A stretch of DNA of 64,000 nucleotides from Bacteroidetes bacterium UBA5697 (GTDB lineage: Bacteria; Bacteroidota; Bacteroidia; B-17B0; Aurantibacillaceae). A model generated the notes under the pieces. It made no database searches and was not told the DNA's origin. It was given only the letters and a program-made list of their open reading frames with translations. Position numbers and translations under genes: made by a program. Below, one piece after another: positions 42,567 to 51,821 of this stretch; positions within the stretch are counted from its first letter, which is position 1; every line of letters begins with the position of its first letter. The stretch is taken from NCBI GenBank assembly GCA_002420145.1, contig DIHL01000061.1:1-64000 (forward strand), written 5' to 3'.

Positions 42567-44453
42567 ATGTGTGGTATTACAGGAATTGTTAGTCATGATG
42601 TAAATAATTCAAACCATCTTTCTGCTATAAAAAAAATGAACGATGCCATTGCGCATCGAGGTCCAAATTCTGAGGGGATTTGGAACGATGAGCGTTGTTT
42701 TTTAGGACACCGTCGTTTATCTATTATTGATTTATCTGAAGCTGGTAATCAACCATTCTTTTCGCAAGATAAGAGATATGTGATGGTATATAATGGAGAA
42801 TTATATAACTATAAAGAACTAAAATTAGAGCTTCAACGAGCAGAACATGGTTCGAAAAACTTACCCTATATTTTTAGAACAAGCACAGATACCGAAGTTA
42901 TTTTAGCGGCTTATTTACGTTGGGGTATTGATTGTGTAAAGCGTTTTAATGGCATGTTTGCCTTTGCTATTTGGGATACAGTTGAACAAAAATTAGTCAT
43001 TGCTCGCGATAGAATGGGAGTGAAGCCATTATACTATCAGTTTAAAAATAACATCTTATTATTTGCTTCCGAAATAAGAGCATTAATACACTCAGGATTA
43101 ATTGATAAAAAAATTAATTTAAAATCAGTAGCCGAATATATTCAATACACTACCGTTCATGCACCAAATACCATCATGCAAGATGTGTTTATGTTAATGC
43201 CAGGACATATTTTAGAATTGCAACAAGGGAATTTGAAAATACAGCAGTATTGGAACATTAATGATTTTACAAAAACGAAAGGAGATTTATCCTACAAAGA
43301 AACTTGTACGAAAGTAAATGAATTATTAACGGCATCAGTTGAAAGAAGATTAGTGGCAGATGTTCCTTTTGGGGCTTTTTTATCTGGAGGTATTGATAGT
43401 AGCGCTATTGTTGGTTTAATGAGTAAAGTATCTTCAGAAAAAGTGCAAACCTTTAACGTGAGTTTTGATGAAGGTGAATTTTCGGAGGCTAAATACGCGA
43501 AACAAATTGCTGAAAAATTCAATACCGAACATCATGAAATAAAATTAACACCCAACGATTTCTTAAAACAATTACCCGAAGCTTTAGCGGCCATCGATCA
43601 TCCAAGTGGTGACGGATCAAATAGTTATATTGTATCTAAAGCTACTAAAAATGCAGGTATCACCATGGCTTTATCTGGTTTAGGTGGAGATGAATTATTT
43701 GCAGGCTATGATATTTTTAAACGTTATTACGAATTAGAACATAAAGGTTGGTTAAATATTATTCCTGCCAAAGGATTAGCAGGTAAATTATTAGCGTCAA
43801 AAAAGAAATCAGTACAGGGCGATAAAACAGCTGAGATATTAAATTTAGATACCATTAATGGATTTAATGCCTATCCTATCAATCGAAAGTTGTTTAATCA
43901 AAAAGATTACAATGCTTTATTAAAAGAGCATTATAACGCCGATAACTTTATTAAAAACGTTATCAAAAAAAGCGAGACAGATAAAAAGCACGTATTAAGT
44001 CGCGTGTCTTTATTTGAAATTCAAACTTACATGCAAAATGTATTATTGCGCGATGCTGATCAAATGAGCATGGCTGTTGCTTTAGAAGTTCGTGTTCCTT
44101 TTTTAGATTATAAATTAGTAGAGTTTGCTTTAAGTGTAAAAGACGAATACAAATATCCTCATACTCAAAAGAAATTGTTAGTAGATTCTTTAGGTGATTT
44201 ATTGCCAGATAATATAGTGAATCGACCTAAAATGGGATTTACGTTGCCTTGGAAAGATTGGTTGAAAAACGATTTAAAAGATTTTTGTGAAGAGAATATC
44301 GTGCAGTTTTCAAAACGATCCTTTGTAAACCGAGAAGCTGTTTTATTAATTTGGAATCGTTTTTTAAGTAATGATCCAAAAATTACTTGGAGTAGAGTAT
44401 GGCATTTAATTATTTTAAATCATTGGATAAATACACATCAAATTGAGTGCTAA
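42567..44453 (+). CDS. asnB: Glutamine-dependent asparagine synthetase-like amidotransferase
   Basis: At 628 residues this is full-length AsnB: Cys2 nucleophile of the glutaminase (MCGITGIVSHD), AHRGPNSEG, the ATP pyrophosphatase loop LSGGIDSSAIVG near 271, and DGSNSYIVSKATK with SGLGGDELFAGYD. It may make asparagine, but paralogues in polysaccharide clusters are thought to amidate sugar carboxyls. Here it lies between an NDP-sugar epimerase and a glycosyltransferase (overlap of 11 bases with the latter), which favours a glycan-linked role. Only a genome-wide count of asnB genes could decide. Confidence 0.88.
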   Translation: MCGITGIVSHDVNNSNHLSAIKKMNDAIAHRGPNSEGIWNDERCFLGHRRLSIIDLSEAGNQPFFSQDKRYVMVYNGELYNYKELKLELQRAEHGSKNLPYIFRTSTDTEVILAAYLRWGIDCVKRFNGMFAFAIWDTVEQKLVIARDRMGVKPLYYQFKNNILLFASEIRALIHSGLIDKKINLKSVAEYIQYTTVHAPNTIMQDVFMLMPGHILELQQGNLKIQQYWNINDFTKTKGDLSYKETCTKVNELLTASVERRLVADVPFGAFLSGGIDSSAIVGLMSKVSSEKVQTFNVSFDEGEFSEAKYAKQIAEKFNTEHHEIKLTPNDFLKQLPEALAAIDHPSGDGSNSYIVSKATKNAGITMALSGLGGDELFAGYDIFKRYYELEHKGWLNIIPAKGLAGKLLASKKKSVQGDKTAEILNLDTINGFNAYPINRKLFNQKDYNALLKEHYNADNFIKNVIKKSETDKKHVLSRVSLFEIQTYMQNVLLRDADQMSMAVALEVRVPFLDYKLVEFALSVKDEYKYPHTQKKLLVDSLGDLLPDNIVNRPKMGFTLPWKDWLKNDLKDFCEENIVQFSKRSFVNREAVLLIWNRFLSNDPKITWSRVWHLIILNHWINTHQIEC

Positions 44454-45588
44454 AAAAACAATATTAATCCTTTGTGATTGGTTTTTGCCAGGTTATTTAG
44501 CTGGTGGACCCATTCAATCTATTGCTACTTTAACTCAGCAATTAGGTAATGATATTGATTTTATGATCATCACCACTGACAGAGATTTTAAATCGAATAG
44601 ACCATACGATAACGTTAAAATAAATGAATGGACTCAATATGAAGGACGAACCATTTTTTATATTAGCCCCAAAAATATGAATGCGGAGTTTGTTTTGAAA
44701 TTAATACAAAATACACCGCATCATATCATTTACATGAATAGTTTGTATTCAAAGCTATTCACTATTTACCCCTTAAAATGGAAATTGCAAAAGAAGATAC
44801 ACTCTAAAATAGTTTTAGCACCACGAGGGATGCTTAGAGATAAAGCTTTGGCAGTAAAACCTTTTAAGAAATATTTGTTTTTATTGTATGCTAGATTTAC
44901 AGGCTTGTTTCAAAATATTCATTGGCAATCTACTTCTCAACAGGAGTCAAAGGAAATTAAGAAAAGAATTGGAGCTAATGTTCAAATGACGGAAGTCTCT
45001 AATTTACCTGCAAATTCATGCGAAGTAAAATTCATTGAAAAACAAAAAGGTCACTTGCGTTTATGTTTTATAGCAAGGATAGTTGATATAAAAAATTTGA
45101 ATTTCGCTATTGATATTTTAAAAGAAGTAAAACAAGGTAACATCATATTTGATATTTATGGCCCAAAAGAGGATGAAGATTATTGGTTAAATTGTGAGAA
45201 TAATGCAAAGACATTGCCTAGTCATATTTCTTTTAATTATAAATCAATTTTAAAACCAGAGGAAATATGCAGAACTTTAAATGAATATCATGCTTTATTT
45301 CTTCCAACTCAAACAGAAAATTTTGGTCATGTTATTGTTGAATCATTGAAAAATGGTCGTTTAGTAGTTATTTCAGATCAAACACCATGGAGAAATTTAC
45401 AAAGTGAGTACGCAGGGTTTGATATTTCATTAGACGATAAAACCAAATTTATAGAGGCGATCAACATTCTTGTTAATTTATCTCAATCAGAATTTGATGC
45501 CATGAGCAAAACTTGTATTTCATATATTAATCTTCAATTAAATATTGAGAAAATCAAGACTCAGTATTTAGAACTTTTTAAATCATGA
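44443..45588 (+). CDS. Glycosyltransferase family 4
   Basis: This 381-residue protein starts at TTG inside the asnB end. ILILCDWFLPGYLAGGPIQSI at the N-terminus is characteristic of a GT4 subgroup, with LAPRGMLRDKALAVK near 125, LRLCFIARIVDIKNL near 207 and LFLPTQTENFGHVIVESLKNG near 286-306 (donor-site glutamate). It overlaps the bioD gene by four bases. The sugar is unknown. Confidence 0.87.
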   Translation: MSAKKTILILCDWFLPGYLAGGPIQSIATLTQQLGNDIDFMIITTDRDFKSNRPYDNVKINEWTQYEGRTIFYISPKNMNAEFVLKLIQNTPHHIIYMNSLYSKLFTIYPLKWKLQKKIHSKIVLAPRGMLRDKALAVKPFKKYLFLLYARFTGLFQNIHWQSTSQQESKEIKKRIGANVQMTEVSNLPANSCEVKFIEKQKGHLRLCFIARIVDIKNLNFAIDILKEVKQGNIIFDIYGPKEDEDYWLNCENNAKTLPSHISFNYKSILKPEEICRTLNEYHALFLPTQTENFGHVIVESLKNGRLVVISDQTPWRNLQSEYAGFDISLDDKTKFIEAINILVNLSQSEFDAMSKTCISYINLQLNIEKIKTQYLELFKS

Positions 45589-46202
45589 ACTTATTCATAA
45601 CAGGTATTGGAACTAATGTAGGTAAAACAATTGTATCAGCTGTTTTAACAGAAGCTTTACAAGCGGATTATTGGAAGCCCATACAAAGTGGAGTCATAGA
45701 AGGAAAAGATTCGGACACAGTGAAATCATTCATCAGTAATTCTCAATCTGTTTTTCATCCCGAAACCTATTTATTAAATGAACCTTTATCACCTCATTTT
45801 GCTGCTAAATTGGATGGTGTCACCATTGAATTAGATAAAATTCATTTACCTAAAACAGCTAATCATTTAATTATTGAAGGTGCTGGCGGCTTACTAGTTC
45901 CAATTAATGATACTCAATACGTGATTGATATTGCTAAACAATTAGATTGCGAAATTGTATTAGTGATTTCAAGTTATTTAGGATGCATTAATCATTCGTT
46001 ATTATCTATTGATTATTTAAAGAGAAATAACTTTAAAATAAAAGCATTGGTATTTAATGGCGAATTTGAAACAGAGGTTAAACAAGCTATCGTAAATTAT
46101 TACCCTAACCTTACAATCATTGATATTCCTACCTTAAACATAGTAAATAAATCACAAATTAAGGAGGTTTCTGATAAAATTAAGGCTCAAAATGCCCTAT
46201 AA
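45585..46202 (+). CDS. bioD: Dethiobiotin synthetase
   Basis: This 205-residue P-loop enzyme carries FITGIGTNVGKTIVSAVL (4-21), the ATP loop of BioD, YWKPIQSGV near 29 that binds the substrate, and IEGAGGLLVPIND near 95. It closes the ureido ring of dethiobiotin using ATP and CO2. No other biotin gene is present nearby; it rides at the end of a glycan-type operon, four bases overlapping its upstream neighbour. Confidence 0.92.
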   Translation: MNLFITGIGTNVGKTIVSAVLTEALQADYWKPIQSGVIEGKDSDTVKSFISNSQSVFHPETYLLNEPLSPHFAAKLDGVTIELDKIHLPKTANHLIIEGAGGLLVPINDTQYVIDIAKQLDCEIVLVISSYLGCINHSLLSIDYLKRNNFKIKALVFNGEFETEVKQAIVNYYPNLTIIDIPTLNIVNKSQIKEVSDKIKAQNAL

Positions 46203-46220
46203 TTGGGCTATTTTATAATT

Positions 46221-46249
46221 TTCTATCTCGTTAATGATTTGTATCTTTA
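46221..46249 (+). promoter_or_regulatory. Candidate promoter of the ureohydrolase gene
   Basis: TTC at 46221-46223, an 18-base spacer and TATCTTTA at 46242-46249 resemble the -33/-7 consensus with one mismatch in each half. It ends 21 bases before ATG 46271. Confidence 0.4.
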
Positions 46250-46270
46250 CAACTCTTTAAAATAGATATT

Positions 46271-47224
46271 ATGATAAAGCCAATTAAATTAATTGAAGTA
46301 AAAAGCGAAATAGGAGCAGGTACTCGTGGATCGAGTATGGGAGTGGATGCTATTAAAATAGCCGCCTTAGATTTTGGAAGTAACTTTTTCAAAAAATTCA
46401 AAGCCGTTGAAGTTCAAAACGAAAACCATTTATTATTAGAACCCGTTGTAAACGATTATGCAAAACGTGTAAAAGGTGTTTTTGCGTTAAACGATCGTTT
46501 AGCTAACGAAATAAAAAAAACATTATTAAACGATGAAGTGCCTATTGTTTTAGCTGGAGATCATAGCTCTGCTTTAGGCACTATTTCTGGGATTAAAATG
46601 GCGTATCCTAAAAAACGCATAGGTGTTATTTGGATTGATGCTCATGCTGATATACACACTCCATATACCACGCCAAGCGGTAATATGCATGGTATGCCAA
46701 TTGCTTGTGTATTAGGTGAGGATAATAAAGAACGTCAGCAAAATAAACCAGATGATGAAACCATTGAATACTGGGAAAAATTAAAATCTTTAGGAGGTAT
46801 TACTCCAAAAATTCATTATAATGATTTGGTTTATATCGCTTTACGTGATTTTGAACCTCAAGAAGAATTTTTAATTAAAAAGAATAAAGTTCGTGTGTTT
46901 AACTTACAAGAAATTCGTAAGAAAGCCGTTGAACGCGTGGCGATTGAATCATTAAATTACTTAGATCATTGTGATTTAATTTATGTAAGTTTTGATGTGG
47001 ATAGTATGGATAGCCGAATTAGTAGTGGTACAGGAACTCCTGTGCCAAACGGAATTACAGAAAAAGAAGCAGGGAATTTAATTTACTATATCATGCGTTC
47101 TAAAAAAATAGTGTGTTTTGAAATGGTAGAGATTAACCCAACGCTTGATAAAGAAAATTTAATGGCCGAAAATGCTTTCGAGATTTTGCAAAAAGCAACC
47201 AATCAATTAAATAACGATTTTTAA
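46271..47224 (+). CDS. Arginase/agmatinase-family ureohydrolase
   Basis: This 317-residue protein has all the manganese-binding motifs: AGDHSSALG near 96, WIDAHADIH near 120, SFDVDSMD near 238. The C-terminal EMVEINP glutamate is present. The insertion MHGMPIACVLGED matches arginases more than agmatinases, so arginine hydrolysis to ornithine and urea is most likely. It is transcribed alone, behind a plausible promoter, and followed by a repeat region. Confidence 0.86.
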   Translation: MIKPIKLIEVKSEIGAGTRGSSMGVDAIKIAALDFGSNFFKKFKAVEVQNENHLLLEPVVNDYAKRVKGVFALNDRLANEIKKTLLNDEVPIVLAGDHSSALGTISGIKMAYPKKRIGVIWIDAHADIHTPYTTPSGNMHGMPIACVLGEDNKERQQNKPDDETIEYWEKLKSLGGITPKIHYNDLVYIALRDFEPQEEFLIKKNKVRVFNLQEIRKKAVERVAIESLNYLDHCDLIYVSFDVDSMDSRISSGTGTPVPNGITEKEAGNLIYYIMRSKKIVCFEMVEINPTLDKENLMAENAFEILQKATNQLNNDF

Positions 47225-47230
47225 ATTGTT

Positions 47231-47251
47231 ACCCTGAACTTGATTCAGGGT
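47231..47251. repeat. Palindrome ACCCTGAA-N5-TTCAGGGT
   Basis: Perfect eight-base arms start seven bases after the ureohydrolase stop. It belongs to a very common dispersed family and may also end transcription of that gene, though no long T-run follows. Confidence 0.6.
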
Positions 47252-47283
47252 CTCATAAATTAAAATGTTTGAGAATTGAGATG

Positions 47284-47317
47284 CTTGTCTAGTTCTCGAC
47301 TACGCTCGAACTGACAA
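47284..47317. repeat. Dispersed intergenic repeat (TGTCAGTTCGAG family), copy 2
   Basis: CTTGTCTAGTTCTCGACTACG followed by CTCGAACTGACAA; the right half matches the copies at 49013 and 53691. It lies just before the ABC transporter start. Confidence 0.65.
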
Positions 47318-47334
47318 TATTTAGTACTAAATAA

Positions 47335-48981
47335 ATGAAATCACTCAAAACTATAAACGCTTATTTTGTAAAATACAAATGGCGTTTATTAATGGGGGCT
47401 TTGTTTGTAGTCCTTTCCACAATCTTTTCTATTTATCAAGGAGTTGTTGTAAGAAATGCTACCAACGAGATTGTTGATTTAATCGCCAATCACAAAGCAG
47501 TTGATACTACAAAATTTATAGTCTTTGGTTTAACCTTGTTAGGCTTAGCTTTAACCAGTGGTTTCTTTTTGTTTTTGATGCGTCAAACCATTATTGTAAT
47601 GAGTCGTCATATTGAGTTTGATCAAAAAAATGAATTATATACTCACTATCAAACGCTTGATACCACGTTTTATAAAAACAACAGTACGGGCGATTTAATG
47701 AATCGTATTAGCGAAGATGTTGGAAAAGTTCGTATGTACACTGGTCCAGCTATTATGTATTTGATTAATACATTTTCTACAATAGTCATTGTTTTAGCAT
47801 TTATGTTAAAGATTAATTGGCAACTGACTTTATTGGTTTTTGCACCTTTGCCTTTTTTATCTTTTGTGATTTATAAAGTTTCTGATTTAATTAATAAACG
47901 CAGTACGGTTGTTCAGCAAGAATTATCAAAATTGACTTCTCATGCTCAAGAAACTTTTTCGGCTATTAGAGTGATTAAAGCCTATGCTCGCGAAAAACAT
48001 TATATCAATGAACTCTCCACTTTAAACACCAACTTCAAAAAACAAAATTTACGTTTAGCTATAGTTGAAGCTTTTTTTCAACCTGTTTTAGTATTGATGA
48101 TTGGTGTGAGTGTGATTGCTACGGTTTGGTATGGCGGACATTTAGTTATTAATAAAACCATTGAACCAGGTAATATCACCGAGTTTATTTTATACGTGTA
48201 TAAATTAACTTGGCCTTTTGCGTCTTTGGGTTGGGTAACCTCTTTAATTCAACGAGCCTCTGCTTCTCAAACACGTATTAATGAGTTTTTAAAAACAAAA
48301 TCTACCATCGTCAATACTCCTGAAGTAAAACAAAAAATTGAAGGAGAAATTGAATTTAATAATGTAGGATTTATTTATGACGATAGTAAAATTGAAGCGC
48401 TTAAAAACTTTAATCTGAAAATAGAAAAAGGTAAAACCATTGGTATTAAAGGGCAGATAGGCTCAGGGAAATCTACTTTGGCTAATTTAGTGACTCGTTT
48501 ATACGATACCACTTCAGGAGAAATTTTAATAGATAAGCATCCTATTAAAAAATATGATTTGTTTGAATTAAGAAAAAGTATTGGTTACGTGCCTCAAGAG
48601 GTTTTTTTATTTTCGGATACGATTAGAAATAATATTGCTTTTTCAACAGGACATGATTATACCGAAGCTGAAATTATACAAGCTGCTAAAGATGCAGGCG
48701 TCTATGATAATATCATGGCTTTTCCTGAAGGTTTTGATACTGTAGTTGGTGAGCGTGGTATTACTTTATCTGGTGGACAAAAACAACGTATCTCTATTGC
48801 TCGTGCAATTATCTCTAAACCACAAATATTAATATTTGATGATTGTTTATCTGCAGTAGATGTAGAAACCGAAGAATTGATTTTAAATAACTTGAAATCA
48901 ATTATGAAAGATAAAACCTCTATTATTATTAGTCACCGAGATTCTGCTTTACGTTATGCAGATAAGGTGGTGGAGTTGTAG
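47335..48981 (+). CDS. ABC exporter (MsbA-like half transporter), C-terminally short
   Basis: This 548-residue protein has an N-terminal six-helix membrane domain (to about 310) and an ATPase domain with Walker A GQIGSGKSTLANL near 373, Q-loop YVPQEVFLF, signature LSGGQKQRISIARA, Walker B ILIFDDCLSAVD and H-loop ISHRDSAL. It stops at ADKVVEL, right after the H-loop, whereas family members usually continue about 30-40 residues (G-x-I-x-E-x-G-x-H segment). A dispersed repeat begins about 30 bases after the stop. Catalytic motifs are intact, so it may still work, presumably as a homodimer exporting lipid, glycan or drug. Confidence 0.87.
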   Translation: MKSLKTINAYFVKYKWRLLMGALFVVLSTIFSIYQGVVVRNATNEIVDLIANHKAVDTTKFIVFGLTLLGLALTSGFFLFLMRQTIIVMSRHIEFDQKNELYTHYQTLDTTFYKNNSTGDLMNRISEDVGKVRMYTGPAIMYLINTFSTIVIVLAFMLKINWQLTLLVFAPLPFLSFVIYKVSDLINKRSTVVQQELSKLTSHAQETFSAIRVIKAYAREKHYINELSTLNTNFKKQNLRLAIVEAFFQPVLVLMIGVSVIATVWYGGHLVINKTIEPGNITEFILYVYKLTWPFASLGWVTSLIQRASASQTRINEFLKTKSTIVNTPEVKQKIEGEIEFNNVGFIYDDSKIEALKNFNLKIEKGKTIGIKGQIGSGKSTLANLVTRLYDTTSGEILIDKHPIKKYDLFELRKSIGYVPQEVFLFSDTIRNNIAFSTGHDYTEAEIIQAAKDAGVYDNIMAFPEGFDTVVGERGITLSGGQKQRISIARAIISKPQILIFDDCLSAVDVETEELILNNLKSIMKDKTSIIISHRDSALRYADKVVEL

Positions 48982-49012
48982 TATTATTTACTATCAAATA
49001 CAATGAGTGAAG

Positions 49013-49100
49013 GCTTGTCAGTTCGAGCAGAGTCGAGAAGTTGTAATTTTCGCGTCCTTTTGTTCTCGACTGCCACTTCGACTCCGCTCAGTGTGACAGC
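49013..49100. repeat. Dispersed intergenic repeat (TGTCAGTTCGAG family), copy 3
   Basis: GCTTGTCAGTTCGAGCAGAG on the left pairs in part with CTCCGCTCAGTGTGACAG on the right, enclosing GTCGAGAAG and TTCTCGAC arms. It is the longest copy and follows the shortened ABC transporter gene. Confidence 0.7.
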
Positions 49101-49102
49101 TT

Positions 49103-49120
49103 AAACCGACAGGTTTTTTT
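49103..49120. terminator. Short terminator-like hairpin between convergent genes
   Basis: AAACC-GACA-GGTTT followed by further T. It is weak (five base pairs) but placed between the ABC gene and the minus-strand gene that ends at 49125. Confidence 0.4.
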
Positions 49121-49124
49121 ATAC

Positions 49125-49823
49125 CTAACAAATTAGCAACAAACGACTTTCTCCATTTTTTTCTATGGGAGCTCTGTGAACACAAGGAAGAACTTGACTT
49201 TCGGGATGATCAACCGCCAAGCACCATAAATTACCAAGACCTAAATTAATAATTTGTGCATCAGGTTTCGCTTGGTAGTGTAAATCAAAGAAATTATCAA
49301 TTAAATACGATTCAAATTCTTCAACCGAGCCTGTAAATTGTTTTTTTAATTCATCACGAATTTCGGGAACTAATATTTTTTGTTCGGCTTGTGAGTTGGG
49401 TAATATATCACTCGACGCTCCATAATACGTGCATAAAATGGTATTGGTTGGAATAGGAGAACGATCGACATGAAAAGAATACACATCGGTTGGAAAAAAT
49501 GAATATTCTTCGTCTCGTTCGTAATACTTAATGATATTGAGAGTAGGCGAGGCTCCATGTTCTTTCAATAAACGATAATCATTTAAAATAATACCACGAG
49601 CCAATTTCCCTTGTTCACTTAATTCAAGTTTAAGAAGTTCTTCTTCATCAAGCACTGTGATGTTTTCTTGAGTATCTGCCTTTTTTATAATCTCTAAAAA
49701 ATCTCCTTTAAGTTCACGGTTCCAACAAATCGCATTTACATCTCCCTGAAAAGGTGTGGAAATAAATTCTTCGAAACTTGCAACAGATTGAATTTGTTTT
49801 TCAGCAGGCAATAAATTGATCAT
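49125..49823 (-). CDS. DUF1826-like protein with HxD...H metal-site pattern
   Basis: This 232-residue protein resembles the DUF1826 group as I recall it (NAICWNRELKG near 30, FHVDRSPIPTNTILCTYYG near 117-135). H118-x-D120 and a distal H216 in CVHRAP, followed by R227, have the layout of Fe(II)/2-oxoglutarate oxygenase jelly rolls (H-x-D...H...R). No signal peptide is seen. The family has no established reaction; some members sit in metal-responsive operons. The 158-residue secreted protein gene is 12 bases upstream, probably cotranscribed. Confidence 0.55.
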   Translation of the reverse strand: MINLLPAEKQIQSVASFEEFISTPFQGDVNAICWNRELKGDFLEIIKKADTQENITVLDEEELLKLELSEQGKLARGIILNDYRLLKEHGASPTLNIIKYYERDEEYSFFPTDVYSFHVDRSPIPTNTILCTYYGASSDILPNSQAEQKILVPEIRDELKKQFTGSVEEFESYLIDNFFDLHYQAKPDAQIINLGLGNLWCLAVDHPESQVLPCVHRAPIEKNGESRLLLIC

Positions 49824-49835
49824 AATCTATAATTT

Positions 49836-50312
49836 CTAATCATCCCAATCACTATAATTATTGGAGTTAGAAGATTCCATGCCTTTTGTTGAAAATGGTA
49901 TTTTACCATAAGCACCAATACAGTTAAAATTTGTTTTATCAATTCGTCTGTATCTATAATCTAATCCAATAAAATAATTCAACCAAAGCGTTGTTTGAAA
50001 GCCTAAATGTACGTTGCGTTCTACTTTATTAATTTCTAAAACAGGACCAACAGATACACCTGTAACTCCTATTCCTGTTTGTACTTCGCTGTAAAGTCTA
50101 ATTCGTTTTTTACTAAACTCAATACCTCCATCTATACTGTAAGGGACGTTCTTTATATTCCAGTAAGCTAGTTCTATTGCCCAAGAAAAATGCCTCTTTT
50201 CTCCACCAAAGTTATAGTGTAACATAGGACCAATCGTCCATACTTCCTGTCCAAAGGTTTTAAAATTTAAACTTAATAAATAATATAAGATTATGATTGC
50301 CTTGATTCTCAT
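49836..50312 (-). CDS. Small secreted or outer-membrane hypothetical protein
   Basis: This 158-residue protein has a signal peptide (about 1-21, ending FG-Q). The mature part alternates polar and aromatic residues (WTIGPMLHYNFGG, RLYSEVQTGIGVTGVSVGPVLE, LWLNYFIGLDYRYRR) in strands of 8-10 residues, like a small beta-barrel or one sheet of a porin. I do not recognise the family. It lies between the DUF1826-like and DUF1599 genes on the same strand, four bases after the latter. Confidence 0.55.
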   Translation of the reverse strand: MRIKAIIILYYLLSLNFKTFGQEVWTIGPMLHYNFGGEKRHFSWAIELAYWNIKNVPYSIDGGIEFSKKRIRLYSEVQTGIGVTGVSVGPVLEINKVERNVHLGFQTTLWLNYFIGLDYRYRRIDKTNFNCIGAYGKIPFSTKGMESSNSNNYSDWDD

Positions 50313-50316
50313 TGAC

Positions 50317-50853
50317 CTATCCCTTCAACTTAATCAAAGCAAATACAGAGTAATTCAGCATATCCATGTAATTAGCATCTACACCTTCGCTTACAATGGT
50401 TTGCCCTTTATTATCTTCAATTTGTTTTACACGGAAAATTTTCATTAAAATTAAATCAGTTAAAGAACTAATACGCATATCTCTCCAAGCCTCGCCATAA
50501 TCATGGTTTTTATCTTCCATCAATTGCTTGGTTTGGGTAGCGTATTTGTTGTATAGTTGTTCTACTTCTTCGTAAGGCAATTCCACTCTTGGGTCGTCTT
50601 TTAATTCTAATTGAATTAAAGAAATAATACAGTAATTAATAATACCAATGTATTCGCCTGTAATATCGTCTAACACCTTTTGTGTGCCTTTTTCTTCAAT
50701 GCTTTTAATACGTTGTGCTTTAATAAAAATTTGGTCGGTAAGCGACGTAGGACGTAGGTTACGCCAAGCTGTGCCATAATCTTTCATTTTCTTTAAAAAC
50801 AAATCCTTGCATAGTTTAATAGCTGCGTCGTATTGTGAAGATGTCGTGTTCAT
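50317..50853 (-). CDS. DUF1599 protein (two tandem domains)
   Basis: This 178-residue protein is an internal duplication: KMKDYGTAWRNLRPTSLTDQI near 21-41 and KNHDYGEAWRDMRISSLTDLI near 118-138 carry the same D-Y-G-x-A-W-R-x-x-R core. It matches DUF1599, a family frequently next to folP in this phylum, as here (divergent, 80-100 bases apart). The conserved acidic and Trp residues suggest nucleotide binding, but the function is not established. Confidence 0.8.
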   Translation of the reverse strand: MNTTSSQYDAAIKLCKDLFLKKMKDYGTAWRNLRPTSLTDQIFIKAQRIKSIEEKGTQKVLDDITGEYIGIINYCIISLIQLELKDDPRVELPYEEVEQLYNKYATQTKQLMEDKNHDYGEAWRDMRISSLTDLILMKIFRVKQIEDNKGQTIVSEGVDANYMDMLNYSVFALIKLKG

Positions 50854-50932
50854 TTTATAAATTCTGTTGTTTGTCTAAATTTTTACTATTCACAATAATT
50901 TTTTACTACCTTGAACTTAATAATCGTAAATA

Positions 50933-51787
50933 GTGCCCACTAATTTAACTAAAATGACTAAAACGTATTTAACAAATGGCAAACAATTGAGCTTCGAAAA
51001 AGCTCAGGTGATGGCTATTATTAATATTACGCCAGATAGTTTTTACGATGGTGGCAAGTTCTCATCAGTTACCGATATCATTAAAGATGCTGAAACGAAA
51101 ATTCATGAAGGTGCCACCATTATTGATATTGGAGCAGCCTCTTCTCGCCCTAAAGCAGTTTCTGTTACAGTTAAAGATGAGATTTTTAGATTAAGAGAAC
51201 CTTTAACTAAGTTACGCAAGGAGTTTCCAAAAATGTTGATTTCGATAGATACCTATTTATCGGAAGTGGCCGAATTTGCTATTGATTTGGGTGCGGATAT
51301 CATTAATGATATTTCGGGCGGAGAATTAGACAATAAAATGATTGATGTGGTAGCTAAACATCAAATTGCTTATGTATTAATGCATATGCAAGGTACGCCA
51401 CAAAATATGCAACTAAATCCTACTTACGAAAATGTCGTAAAAGAATTAAGTGACTTTTATAAATCAAAAATTGCCGATTGCCAAAGCAAAGGATTTGACA
51501 AATTAATTATAGATGTAGGTTTTGGTTTTGGTAAAACAGTAGAGCATAATTACGAATTACTAAAACATTTGCATGATTTTACAGAATTTGGTTTCCCAAT
51601 TTTAGCTGGGCTTTCTCGCAAATCCATGATAAACAAAGTAATTCATACGTCGCCAGTAACGGCCTTAAATGGTACAACTGTCCTAAATACAATTGCACTT
51701 CAAAACGGTGCTAACATTTTACGAGTTCACGATGTAAAAGAAGCCAAACAAGCGGTTGATTTGTTTGAGTTTTATAAGGGAGTTTAG
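50933..51787 (+). CDS. folP: Dihydropteroate synthase
   Basis: This protein has 284 residues from GTG 50933 or 277 from ATG 50954, which may be the true start. VMAIINITPDSFYDGGKF near 25-42 is the pterin/PPi loop, GAASSRP near 66 the second, ISIDTYLSEVAEFAIDLGADIINDISGG near 104-131, and LAGLSRKSMI near 222-231 contains the Lys-Ser-Arg phosphate site. It joins pABA to the pterin pyrophosphate in folate synthesis. It is divergent from DUF1599. Confidence 0.95.
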   Translation: MPTNLTKMTKTYLTNGKQLSFEKAQVMAIINITPDSFYDGGKFSSVTDIIKDAETKIHEGATIIDIGAASSRPKAVSVTVKDEIFRLREPLTKLRKEFPKMLISIDTYLSEVAEFAIDLGADIINDISGGELDNKMIDVVAKHQIAYVLMHMQGTPQNMQLNPTYENVVKELSDFYKSKIADCQSKGFDKLIIDVGFGFGKTVEHNYELLKHLHDFTEFGFPILAGLSRKSMINKVIHTSPVTALNGTTVLNTIALQNGANILRVHDVKEAKQAVDLFEFYKGV

Positions 51788-51821
51788 TATTCGATTTTTT
51801 TAAATTATTATAGGGAAGTTA

